In this document: positions 1-8,882 of the stretch, in pieces
Position numbering within the stretch: position 1 is the stretch's first letter
Layout: each line of letters begins with the position of its first letter
Source: Microcyclospora pomicola
Taxonomy: Eukaryota > Ascomycota > Dothideomycetes > Capnodiales
DNA length: 64,000 nt
NCBI GenBank assembly: GCA_002786065.1
Contig: NHNY01000001.1
Coordinates: 2,356,001 to 2,420,000, forward strand
Reading direction: 5' to 3'
The notes under the pieces: generated by a model
What the model saw: only the letters and a program-made list of their open reading frames with translations
Told to the model about the DNA's origin: nothing
Database searches by the model: none
Translations under genes and position numbers: made by a program

Positions 1-587
1 CTCCTCTTCGAAGCAGAGTATCGTGGTGTCAGGTCGAGATGGCACCCTCCCTGCAAGATGCCACCGCGAATACAGAACAATGGCAACACACCTCACTGGA
101 CATTGCTGGACATTACCGATCTTTATAGACAGCTTCGAGTTTGGAAGTAAGATCTTCGACCTTCTACTACAGGGGGTTACCCAGAACAAATGCCACTGTC
201 TTAGCCTCTGGACTGTTCGTCAGCACATGCATGAGGAAGCAGGCCATGGACTTTGACTCAACCCCTAAGCTGACTGCCGCGTCAACCACGAAGGCACGAC
301 ATCACCGGGCATGGTCAACAGAGCGGAGCACGAGTGAAAGCTTTTCGCCGTCGTCATTTCACAGCATGTCCCGATAAACCAACGTACTGCAGCACGGTAT
401 GACTTCAAAGTGATCACCGAACATAACGTGCATCGTTATTGCGACTTGGCGAGCATCATGGTGAAGTACAACGATATCTTGTATACATATAGCGCCACCC
501 TTTCAGGCAGCATCATATTGCTCATTGTACGGAAAGTAATCAATTGAAGCTGCTGCCGTCAACAGCATCACAATCCCAATCGCAATA
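1..587. other. Left-edge intergenic stretch
   Basis: No reading frame here has recognisable protein character; the short frames at the left edge look random and lack a sensible start or end. The last part should hold the promoter and 5' leader of the small gene that starts at 588. A gene ending beyond the left edge cannot be excluded. Confidence 0.5.
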
Positions 588-1172
588 ATGTCATCAGAGC
601 AAGGCGAAGGAAAAACGAAGGCAGAGGCGAATGCAGCTCCCAGACAGCAGCCAGTCCCGCCAGTCATCGAGCCTAGGGCAACGAGAACCGTCATCACTGC
701 CCAAGCTCTAGAAGAGGAAGCTTACCGGGGATTTGTCCTCGCGTGCCTCAGGCGCTGCTGTTTACAGGTCCTCTATGGAACACAAGAGGAGTGCGAGCAT
801 AGTCTTCAGCAACTACGCACGATGCATAACAATCCGTACTTCGCTAGACTCCCTGCCCCCTGGAGACGTGTGGCCATTCATGAGCTACTCAATCACCTGC
901 AAGCAAGCAGGAAGTCCAAAGTCGAGGCTCTGAAAAAGTACGTTCCCGACTTGCAACACAAGTGTTTCGAGCGAACGATGCACTTGTCGCAACTCAGGAG
1001 TGCAGGCCAGAGTACCGCTGACCGCGAGGTGGCGCTGACAGCAGATCATGTAGCTGGACTTGACAGGACCATACGAGCGTACTGGCGCGCTCTCGCCGAG
1101 GTGGAGGAAGAGATTATACTGCTCTGTGGGTGCCTTCCGGCTGACACATTTTTATTCCCATACGTCGATTAA
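588..1172 (+). CDS. Small helical protein, paralogue 1 of a tandem pair
   Basis: This single-exon frame encodes 194 residues starting at the first ATG. I do not recognise the family. The first 40 residues are polar and proline-rich, probably disordered. The rest looks mostly alpha-helical: a Cys-rich helix (LRRCCLQVLYG), a block ending in NNPYFARLP, a Lys/Arg-rich helix, and an acidic C-terminal helix (RTIRAYWRALAEVEEE). The same order of blocks, with scattered identities, recurs in the next gene downstream on the same strand (1819-2334), so the two look like old tandem duplicates. No signal peptide or membrane segment is visible. Conserved layout between the two copies is the main argument that both are real; expression is unproven. 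Confidence 0.6.
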   Translation: MSSEQGEGKTKAEANAAPRQQPVPPVIEPRATRTVITAQALEEEAYRGFVLACLRRCCLQVLYGTQEECEHSLQQLRTMHNNPYFARLPAPWRRVAIHELLNHLQASRKSKVEALKKYVPDLQHKCFERTMHLSQLRSAGQSTADREVALTADHVAGLDRTIRAYWRALAEVEEEIILLCGCLPADTFLFPYVD

Positions 1173-1818
1173 GGCCACGGTAGAAGCGATCTTTGTTTCT
1201 TGAGTATAGCATTGCGTTGGCGGTCTCTGTTTTAGCACTAAGAGGTGTATAGACCTGTGTAATTCTTGGCTGTGACCCATGCCTCATCCCAGAGACGCTC
1301 ATAACGGCAATCTCAATTGTTGCATATTGAAAATGATAGTCTTCGGCTCTGGGAATTTCATCATCGTCTCAGACAGCATCGATGCCCAGAAGTGGATGAC
1401 TGGACCTTGCAGGGATTTGTACTTCATTGCATATAGGAGGGCGATTTCAGCTGGTACCACCGCACCATAGATTTGCTTGACCCAGATGCAATGCATTTCG
1501 GAACATCCACGAGTACTACATACAAATCGTTGGCGTAAATTCAACTTCATGGGAACCGTTCACCTATCTACCTATCATTCGGTACCTGGCGGCGCCCGTA
1601 CCCATGTCATAGTGCCCCTAATAGTACACACGTAGTGGCTGGTCACCATGAGAAGTGTGGTCGTAATGAAGGTGTAGAAGTCCACCAGCAAGTCCTAATC
1701 CCCGCCAGTATTGTTCATGTATAAGTGCCGCGCAACTGCCGATCACAAGGAAGTGAAATTGCATGTAGAAACCATCAAAGTAACTTCACACTGAGTAGTC
1801 AAGGATCAGTTTTGAACG
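1173..1818. other. Intergenic spacer between the two small paralogues
   Basis: This stretch separates the duplicated genes and contains only short frames without protein character. It should carry the 3' end of the first copy and the promoter of the second. No repeat or RNA gene was seen. Confidence 0.5.
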
Positions 1819-2334
1819 ATGTATGGGGAATTCGTATCTGACCAATACGTACAAAGCATTGACGTCTACCGAGCGACAGTCATGCGCCGACTCAACTGTC
1901 TAGATGAACGAGAACCGTATGAGTCGGTGGACCAATGTCAAGTGGCAATCAGCGATCTCAGTAGCCTGCGAGGGTCTCCCTGGTTCCAGTACCTTAGCAA
2001 TAAGGCTGCGGATTCCGTGACTGCGGCGTTGGTAAGAGAGCTGCACTTGAGCAGACAGTTCAGCACCGACGCTATCGCCAGCGAAGTTCCACGACTAAGA
2101 CGTGAGCTTGCCAAAAGAAAGAGGGAGCTGGCGAGGATTGTCAAAGCTAGTGCGGACCATGACGTCCAACGTGTCCAGATTCTGAACGAAGAGATCTCCT
2201 ATTACGATCAAACCATAAAGAGGTATTATGATGTACTCAAACTCGTCGACGACGAGCTTAGAAACCTCGATGGCGCCATCCTGGAGCGACCTCAATCGAG
2301 CTCGCGAGCGTTATACCATGAACCATCAAGTTGA
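1819..2334 (+). CDS. Small helical protein, paralogue 2 of a tandem pair
   Basis: A single exon encodes 171 residues. The layout matches the upstream gene: a helix with RRLNCL, a block SLRGSPWFQYLS that parallels the NNPYFARLP block of copy 1, a basic helix (LRRELAKRKRELARI), and a closing helix YYDQTIKRYYDVLKLVDDEL that parallels the RTIRAYWRALAEVEEE helix. Identity is low but the order, spacing and aromatic/basic/acidic pattern agree. The predicted structure is a helical bundle or coiled coil, without signal peptide or membrane segments. Function is unknown. It ends only 82 bases from the stop of the convergent gene at 2417. Confidence 0.6.
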   Translation: MYGEFVSDQYVQSIDVYRATVMRRLNCLDEREPYESVDQCQVAISDLSSLRGSPWFQYLSNKAADSVTAALVRELHLSRQFSTDAIASEVPRLRRELAKRKRELARIVKASADHDVQRVQILNEEISYYDQTIKRYYDVLKLVDDELRNLDGAILERPQSSSRALYHEPSS

Positions 2335-2416
2335 TGTGTCACGGGATCCTTGGAGAGGCGCTGGCACTTCTCCCAATGTACAAGATCTTCTCACTTTTTT
2401 GGCTGAGCGACCCATT

Positions 2417-3397
2417 TCATCTTCCTGTCTTCCAAAACCTTTCAAGATCTCCTTGCCTGACTTCAAACGCCCAATGATGACATGTTTGATGCACGACGGG
2501 ACTGATCTCCTTCCCCTCCTCGTCTTCGCCATCATCCCACACCTCCTTCACTCCCATCTGTACATATTTCTTGAGCAAAGTCCTTCGGAATCGTCCTGTC
2601 TCGCCTACACATTTCTTCCATCGGCTCACTTCTCTCGCGTCGTCGTCGCATCGTCGTCCACGGAAGAAGCGCGTATACCACTGAAACCAGCCTCTAACAT
2701 CATGCTCGTGGGAGATCCATCCAGCCGCTTCCCATTGCTCAATCGTCTGTCCACCAGCGACTTTATACTTGTTCACTTCCGTGTTGTAATCTGGCGAGGT
2801 GAGAAACATTCCGACGTCCAGGCCGCGTATCCACTCTTCTGGCAGCTCTTTCCAGTCGTCTTCAACAACAATGCCAAGTTTTCGAGATTTCAGCGGGCGA
2901 TAGTACGACCCGCCAAAACAGCCCTCGCGCAGCATTTCCTCGGGCGACTTGTTTGGCGTGAATTCTGGATAGTCTGCGAAGTGGAAGGTCTTCTCTTCGT
3001 CCCGTGTCGGCGGATCCGCAGCAGGTTCCCATGCTGTCCAACCTGCGCGGATGGCCTCCACATCTTTGACAGGAACAAGCGCTTCGGGCTCTTCTTTCAC
3101 GATAGAACCAAGAGTTGATCTGCCAGACTTCTTGCTTGATTTGGCAGATCGTGGCAGAGGCACGGCTCTGATGTCTGGCTCATCATTATACGTTGGTCGA
3201 ACGGGCGCTGCAGCAATTCTGGCTGATGTCCGAGATGGTGCACTTTCGAGTTGTGTGAGCTTTCGCCTTTTGGCAGCTGGGGTGCTACTCGAATTTTGAG
3301 GTCGTTTTGTAGGGCCAATGGGCTTGATGTCGAGTTCGGCGAGAAGGGCCTGGTTTGCCTTGATCTTCTCAAGGCGTCGCGATTCGTATTCGTTCAT
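2417..3397 (-). CDS. Conserved ascomycete protein of unknown function
   Basis: A single exon encodes 326 residues from an ATG at 3397. The N-terminus (MNEYESRRLEKIKANQALLA) carries the short YE-R--I--N--LL motif that also opens several chromatin-associated fungal proteins such as the CMR1/WDR76 type; that resemblance is from memory and short. Residues 30-110 are basic and disordered with NLS-like clusters (AKRRK). The C-terminal half is strongly patterned: TPNKSPEEMLREGCFGGSYY, then GIVVEDDW, then DVRGWFQWYTRFFRGRR, a DD-R--RWKKC-G--GRFRR block and a final QTCHHWAFEVRQ. I recall this C-terminal block as a conserved Pezizomycotina protein of unknown activity, sometimes labelled HET-E-like without clear reason. 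Nuclear location is inferred from the basic tail. Confidence 0.75.
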   Translation of the reverse strand: MNEYESRRLEKIKANQALLAELDIKPIGPTKRPQNSSSTPAAKRRKLTQLESAPSRTSARIAAAPVRPTYNDEPDIRAVPLPRSAKSSKKSGRSTLGSIVKEEPEALVPVKDVEAIRAGWTAWEPAADPPTRDEEKTFHFADYPEFTPNKSPEEMLREGCFGGSYYRPLKSRKLGIVVEDDWKELPEEWIRGLDVGMFLTSPDYNTEVNKYKVAGGQTIEQWEAAGWISHEHDVRGWFQWYTRFFRGRRCDDDAREVSRWKKCVGETGRFRRTLLKKYVQMGVKEVWDDGEDEEGKEISPVVHQTCHHWAFEVRQGDLERFWKTGR

Positions 3398-4767
3398 CTT
3401 GTTGGTGTCTCGTGTATATCGTCAAATGTGCTGCGCGCGCGTGCTGGTAATATGGTCGGGAGACGCGAGGGCTCATTGACGATGACGTCAAAGAACTTTG
3501 AAGGGTCCATATCTGGAATGCTCTACTATGCCGACAGCTGCTGAGATCACCCTGATCAAGCTTGATGGCACTACAAAGCAAAATTGAGATCACACTCCAT
3601 TTACCATGCTCATTCTGAATGGCATCGATGAGCTCAATTGCGACATGTACGATGGATCGCATTGGAAGAGTACATGCATTGACATACAGATTCATGCGGT
3701 TACTCCCGCCGCTAAGCGACGTCAGCTTTGACTTTCACATGCGATTGTGCTTTTCGTCTACATTATCGATCTTCACGAGCATTCGTGTAGACTTTACAGT
3801 GAACGATGCTCGCACTCAGCCAGCCCCGCGGACCCTACTGTGACTGGTTCGGCAGACGTCTACACTAACGGCTGTACACTCGACCTCACCTACTCTTTTG
3901 AGGAGACATTATGCCACAATGTATGAGGAATGCCTATTCACGTGCATGGTGCGTGGTAATATCCTTCATGAGTGCAAATATGCTCGTAAGATAACAGATA
4001 ATGCATGATGCTTAGCTGACAGTGTGCTTCCAATGCACATCCGATGCTGAGCTCTCCTAGCTCTTTTGCTTGATCCTCTGCCTCACTCAGCACAACGCTG
4101 TAGTCGGTTTCTGACACCACAGAGCGTGGTGGCACTGTCGATATATCGCTGAATGTTCAACTGCCTGCTGTAAAGTGGTGTTTGGCCGAGGTTGTATCCT
4201 CCCCGATAGAAGACGTAGGATGTCTTTCTTGGTATAGCCTGGCACTTCGAACTTCAAAGCTGCCCAGATTCATTCAGCGTCGGGCCACCGTTCTCTAATC
4301 AAGCAGCCCTTGGAATCAAACTGCAGTAGGCGTGCAGTACGGCAACTCCTCAAGAGGATCGTGCAGGCAGGGCGCCGTTTCGACCAGATACATTTGTACC
4401 GTGGCCGATGAACCATTTAGGCGGCCATCATATGCTCGTAACAATGCACGCATTTTCGGTTGAAGCTCGGACCTGCTTGTAGTGATTGGCTCCGTCACTT
4501 ACTTCACGTCTTGCGAATTGTTGGGCTGCGTATTTGTAAGTCGAGAACCAAAAACATTTCCTCGCCGATAATTCTAGCCTGCCTCCCGCATATGTCGCTG
4601 CAACACCAACTGTCTCGCCCTTTGTGCTAGAGATCAGTCCTCCTGGCAGACGTACAACATAAAGTTCGGGCCCGCTCTCCAAAGCTCGTGCCTGCCACCT
4701 TCACACGACGTTCCGCCGGAATTCATCCACAACCGCCCGAGTTCCAGCGTCCTGCGCCGACCACACC
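3398..4767. other. Intergenic, divergent promoter region
   Basis: About 1.4 kb lie between the divergent starts at 3397 and 4768. Only short frames without protein character occur on either strand. No tRNA, repeat or transposon feature was recognised. Confidence 0.5.
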
Positions 4768-5796
4768 ATGATGTCTCCCACCAAAGTCAAGCAGAATTCG
4801 AACGCGCCGGTTTTCGAGATCCGATCGATTCCTGGAAAGGGTCAAGGACTCATCGCCTGTGTCGACATTGCGAGAGGCACACGCGTCCTCGCTGAGGCCC
4901 CTCTCGTCATCGCTCACAGCATGCCAAATGAGGTACTCGAACCGATACTCGCGAGAAAGCTCAAAGCAATGTCAAAAGATAAACAGCGTCAGTTTGTCTC
5001 ACTCCACAACGAGTTTCCCGGAAAGTATGCATTCAGCGGCATTATGAGAACGAATGCTCTTCCATGCCACGCCAACGATCCCGTTGCTGGTGTCTTTCCC
5101 ACAGCCAGTCGCCTCAACCACAGTTGTCTTTCGAATTGTCACTACATGTATAATCCTGAGCAAGGCCACGAGACAATCCATGCAATTCGAAACATTCAGG
5201 CGGGAGAGGAGCTTACGGTTAGTTACGTAAAAGAAGGCCCCTCTGAAGATCGTCAAAAAGACCTCAAGTCGGCATCTGGCTTCGACTGCAGATGCGAGAC
5301 CTGTTCTCTCGGCCCATCTGAGCTTGCAGCTAGCGACAAGCGCCGTAAGCAGATGGTGCAGCTGAACAACGAGATCTCCGACACAATCCATCTGTCGGGC
5401 GATCCTACGACAGGAATGGCAAAATGTTTCGCCTTGCTCCAACTGCTCCATACCGAGTACGGCAATGCCATCGGCGGAGACCTTCCTCGGCTCTACTTCG
5501 ATGCCTTCGAGATCTGCATCGCCCACAGCGATCGAGCTCGGGCGGCGGAGTTCGCAAAGCGAGCATACCATGCCTGTATTGAGTTTGAAGGAGATGACGG
5601 TCAACAAACTAATCGCATGAAACGATTCATGAGGAACCCTGCCAGCCACGAACGGTACGGAAAATCCAAGCGCTGGAACACCCGTGTCGAGTCTACTCCG
5701 CGAGGCCTCGACGCAGCAACATTCGAGACCTGGTTGTGGGCACGCAAAGAGCACAAGTTGTGGGTGTATGGGCATCGTCCCAACTTGCAGAAATGA
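4768..5796 (+). CDS. SET-domain (SMYD-like) protein
   Basis: A single exon encodes 342 residues. Residues about 15-155 form a SET domain of the SMYD-like fungal group: an N-terminal block with IPGKGQGLIA and IARGTRVLAEAPLV, the core cofactor/knot motif SRLNHSCLSNCHY, and the closing motif AGEELTVSYV with the conserved tyrosine. A post-SET cysteine cluster CRCETC follows. The C-terminal half is helical and resembles the repeat region of SMYD-type proteins. The family transfers methyl groups from S-adenosylmethionine to protein lysines; the substrate here is unknown. No MYND zinc finger is visible inside the SET region, which is common in fungal members. Two in-frame ATGs lie side by side at the start. 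Confidence 0.85.
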   Translation: MMSPTKVKQNSNAPVFEIRSIPGKGQGLIACVDIARGTRVLAEAPLVIAHSMPNEVLEPILARKLKAMSKDKQRQFVSLHNEFPGKYAFSGIMRTNALPCHANDPVAGVFPTASRLNHSCLSNCHYMYNPEQGHETIHAIRNIQAGEELTVSYVKEGPSEDRQKDLKSASGFDCRCETCSLGPSELAASDKRRKQMVQLNNEISDTIHLSGDPTTGMAKCFALLQLLHTEYGNAIGGDLPRLYFDAFEICIAHSDRARAAEFAKRAYHACIEFEGDDGQQTNRMKRFMRNPASHERYGKSKRWNTRVESTPRGLDAATFETWLWARKEHKLWVYGHRPNLQK

Positions 5797-6930
5797 GGAT
5801 AAAGGGTGGCAAAGTGTCTTGTCATCGCGAGCTGGGGTCGAAGTAGAACTGTCCCTGGCGTTGCGTCTGAGCAATGTTTATGGGGTTGAGAATATGGCAG
5901 ATGTGACTACTGGAAGGTTCTGCAGTCTCATACACGTATGCAGGTACTTGTGTATACGAGCTCCAGTCTGCCACTCTCAACGAAGCTCTTGATAGTCTCC
6001 CGTAAGCATGAACGTACTGTGTCTCGTCTGTAGATCACAATGCCAGCCTTCCTGTTCGGCATGTGCTGGGTGTCCGCTCGAGCATCAAGGGGAGTCCCGA
6101 CAATACGTGAACGGATGTTAGAATCTACCAGGCATATTCTTCTCAGTACCATCCTGCCGAGGTTGAGATATGATAGTATCTATAGGAGAACTCCTTCGAC
6201 GATGTGATACCATGTAGGCGGGCGACAGGGCAAGCATCGAGACCAGGAATGCCGCTCCACAAACATTCCAACACCCTTGTCTATGGTGATTTAGATGTAG
6301 ATAGACATTTCCACGTTGCTGGCATCCGAACCGGTGTCGCTGCTCTCAAAGCTAGTTTCACAAGCAGAAATGGGACGTTATCAGCAGTAAGAGTGCCGGA
6401 ATACCTTATCATTGGAAACAACAAGTTTCCGTGATCGATAAACACGTAAAGAAAGATTTGTTCTGCGTCCGCTCAAGACAAATTGCTCTTCGCTTCCCTA
6501 CCTTAGTTTCTCACTCTCCCTCTAACAAATATAAGGGAGGTCGAGGACTTGCTGTCTCTTCTAGATTCTATGAAAGGCGATAAGATAGCACATACTAAAT
6601 ACCATGTATGACCTTGGCGATAGATGGAGGCGTAGGGTTGTGCTTCTGATGTCGTCTTCGAGTTAGGGTTGTACTACAACGTCATAATTCAAAACGCGGA
6701 CGTGCATGAAGTGCACTGTAGGTACTGTACGGTGCCTATGGAACACATTAATGTTCACCACAGTGAAACCACCAGCATGTTTCGAGGTCACGGAATATGT
6801 AAATGCTGATTATGAATAGCTGACAGATGGCCCTATTCACGATGCATCTTCCGTACTCATGCCCGAATATGTGAAACATCCCTATGCTGTACCGCCAAAC
6901 GCCAGGCTGTGTCTCGCCGCCGCGTCCATC
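5797..6930. other. Convergent intergenic region, no gene seen
   Basis: About 1.1 kb lie between the stops of the SET gene and the E2 gene. It should contain two 3' untranslated regions. The short frames present look random, and no repeat or structured RNA was recognised. Confidence 0.5.
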
Positions 6931-7649
6931 TCAATCCCAAGCGTTCTCTTGACTGTCCCGTACGCACTTCCTCACTCGCTTCTTGAACTCCTTCCTGTCT
7001 TCCCGCCAGAGCTTTCCCGCCTCGATGTTGGCCGGGCTCTCATCGTTGGGACTGCTCAGCATGCTGATGACCGAGAGGAGAATTGTCTCTGGCGTTTGCA
7101 CGGGCGACCATCGCTCCGCTGCGGACTCGTAGCCGTACTTGTCGTCTTCCGGCGGATGGAGGATGCTGATGCAGACGACGCCGGACTCGTAGACTGTGCG
7201 GGCTTGTTAGCGGTCGCTCCATCGTGATCTGCTGGGAGTATCGCTTACCGTTTGGATGGAAGATTGGTGTGACGAACTTCAGCGACGGCGGGAGGTGAGG
7301 GTATGCGGATGGGAACTTCATCGTGGCGCGAAAACATCCTCCTGCAACACATCACGCTGTTAAAGACGTATTCGTCTGTGTCCACCGTACTCGTCCGTGC
7401 AGCTTTTCCACCTCGTGCTCTTGTTCGTCTCTTGCTGTCGTCTAACTCACCTCCGTATAAGCTATCCTGCTCATCACTCAGCATGAGCATGACCTCCCAT
7501 TCGAAAATGTTGCTGCCAACCAGCCCGCAGCTGATGCCCGGGATGTCCTTATCGGTCTGCATTTGTTTGAACTGTCTGCCAAGCAGGAGGGCGGATGACG
7601 ACGTTCCACCAGGTGAACCCGTTGCGCTACGACTGGCGGGAGACGCCAT
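6931..7649 (-). CDS. ubc15: Ubiquitin-conjugating enzyme E2, Ubc15/UBE2G1 type
   Basis: Three exons (7649-7451, 7341-7249, 7193-6931) join in frame to 184 residues. The product takes ubiquitin from E1 on its active-site cysteine and passes it on with an E3. Visible motifs are the N-terminal [10 protein letters not shown] strand, [32 protein letters not shown] with the catalytic cysteine, the acidic insert [14 protein letters not shown], and [16 protein letters not shown]. The long acidic insert after the cysteine is typical of the UBE2G/Ubc7/Ubc15 branch, and the [11 protein letters not shown] wording fits Ubc15 best. Introns of 109 and 55 nt have GTGAGT and GTAAGC donors and CAG acceptors. 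An upstream in-frame extension of the first exon is read-through of the leader; the ATG at 7649 gives the normal family start. Confidence 0.9.
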
Positions 7650-8596
7650 GGCTGCGACTGGAGCAGTATGAGGATTCAGTAGGGTGTATATCGGGTTCGA
7701 CTTGGAGGCAATCGGTGCGGTGATTGTAGAGTCTGGTGGCGCCGGGTGCCGGAGATGCCGAAGTGACGGAGGGGTGGAAATTGGAGAGACCTTGATGGAT
7801 GGGCAGGTAGGCCAGAACAGGATACAGAGCGTATGATGTAGCACGGATATACAAGAGGGGTCAAGAGCACGCGATGAGATGTGTTGTAGCCGCGGAGGAC
7901 AAGATGATGAGGGCAGCCCGACCAGGATGGCGGAGGATCGACAAACGGGATGCAGGGCGATGTGCCGGGTAGGCTAACTGCTTAGTGCCACATAAGAGCA
8001 CTGTGGAACGTGATATCGCTTATGCTAAGCGCAGGATTGCGCCATCTGCTATATCTGCTTCCGTTCGTCTTCGACATGTTTGATGGTGGTGGCCATGCCC
8101 CGGATACTGTGGCCCGTGAGACTCGTTGTCAGATTGTGTCTCCCTTATCACCAATGTCAGAAGTGTCGCCGGTATCAACAAAATCCAGCCATGATGTCAT
8201 GCGACAACGAACCCCCAGAGTTCGTGGTCACAAATCGTCTCCCTTATCAACAAAACAGCGGACGGTCAGAAGGCACGGAAATACAGCAAAGCAACGGAAT
8301 AAAGAAATGGAACATAAAGAACATGTACCGATAGGGAAGCACGCGAGCATGAACATATAGCCGGGGCGTGCCACGAGAGCGACGGGTGCGGCGGTGTTTC
8401 AGGCTCGAAGTAACCCGAAATGGGCCTTGCAAATTAGACTTTCGCGCTTGCCCGGACAGGTCACATGATATAGCTGGTGATTAGAAGCGCGCTAAACGTC
8501 GGCCCGCGACTTGCGAATACAAGAGGAAGCTGCGCGTGTCGCCCCTTCCAAATCTTTCCTCTCTTCTCCAGACACCATTGACTGTTCTGCTGTAAG

Positions 8597-8619
8597 CACC
8601 ACCACCACCACCACCACCA
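8597..8619. repeat. (CAC)n microsatellite
   Basis: A perfect run of CAC triplets, more than seven copies, lies in the upstream region of the disordered-protein gene. It is separated by about 40 bases from a second, mixed triplet tract. Confidence 0.9.
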
Positions 8620-8661
8620 TCCAGTCCACTGCAGGATAGACATGTACTGACATGGATACGT

Positions 8662-8756
8662 AGCAGCACCAGCACCAGCACCAGCAACAGCAACAGCAGC
8701 AACACCAGCACCAGCAGCAGAAGCAGCAGCAACAACAACACCACCAGCACATCATC
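8662..8756. repeat. Mixed CAG/CAC/CAA trinucleotide tract
   Basis: About 95 bases consist almost only of CAG, CAC and CAA triplets. It lies 126 bases before the first ATG of the downstream gene, so it may belong to its promoter or 5' leader. The interrupted pattern suggests an old expanded triplet repeat. Confidence 0.9.
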
Positions 8757-8882
8757 GTAAGTCATATCCCTGTCGGAGATCGTCACCTGCAGTCCATCTC
8801 CATCCTCACCCTCCCTCTTGGGACAGCCACTTGCAGTCCACCTCCATTCCAACCTCACCTTGCTTGCACCATACCCTTCCAC

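Larger units (their letters stand above)
7650..8882. other. Intergenic with trinucleotide microsatellites
   Basis: About 1.2 kb separate the divergent E2 gene and the disordered-protein gene. The right half contains CAC and mixed CAG/CAC/CAA repeats (listed separately) followed by a C/T-rich stretch in which a CAGTCCA-C/T-CTCCAT-CC block occurs twice. No gene is supported; the long leucine/valine or cysteine/tryptophan frames on the minus strand come from the triplet repeats. Confidence 0.5.

Noticed and set aside
2228-3118. 296-residue open frame on the plus strand
   Set aside because: It lies antisense to the conserved 326-residue gene and lacks domain character; it is a shadow frame.
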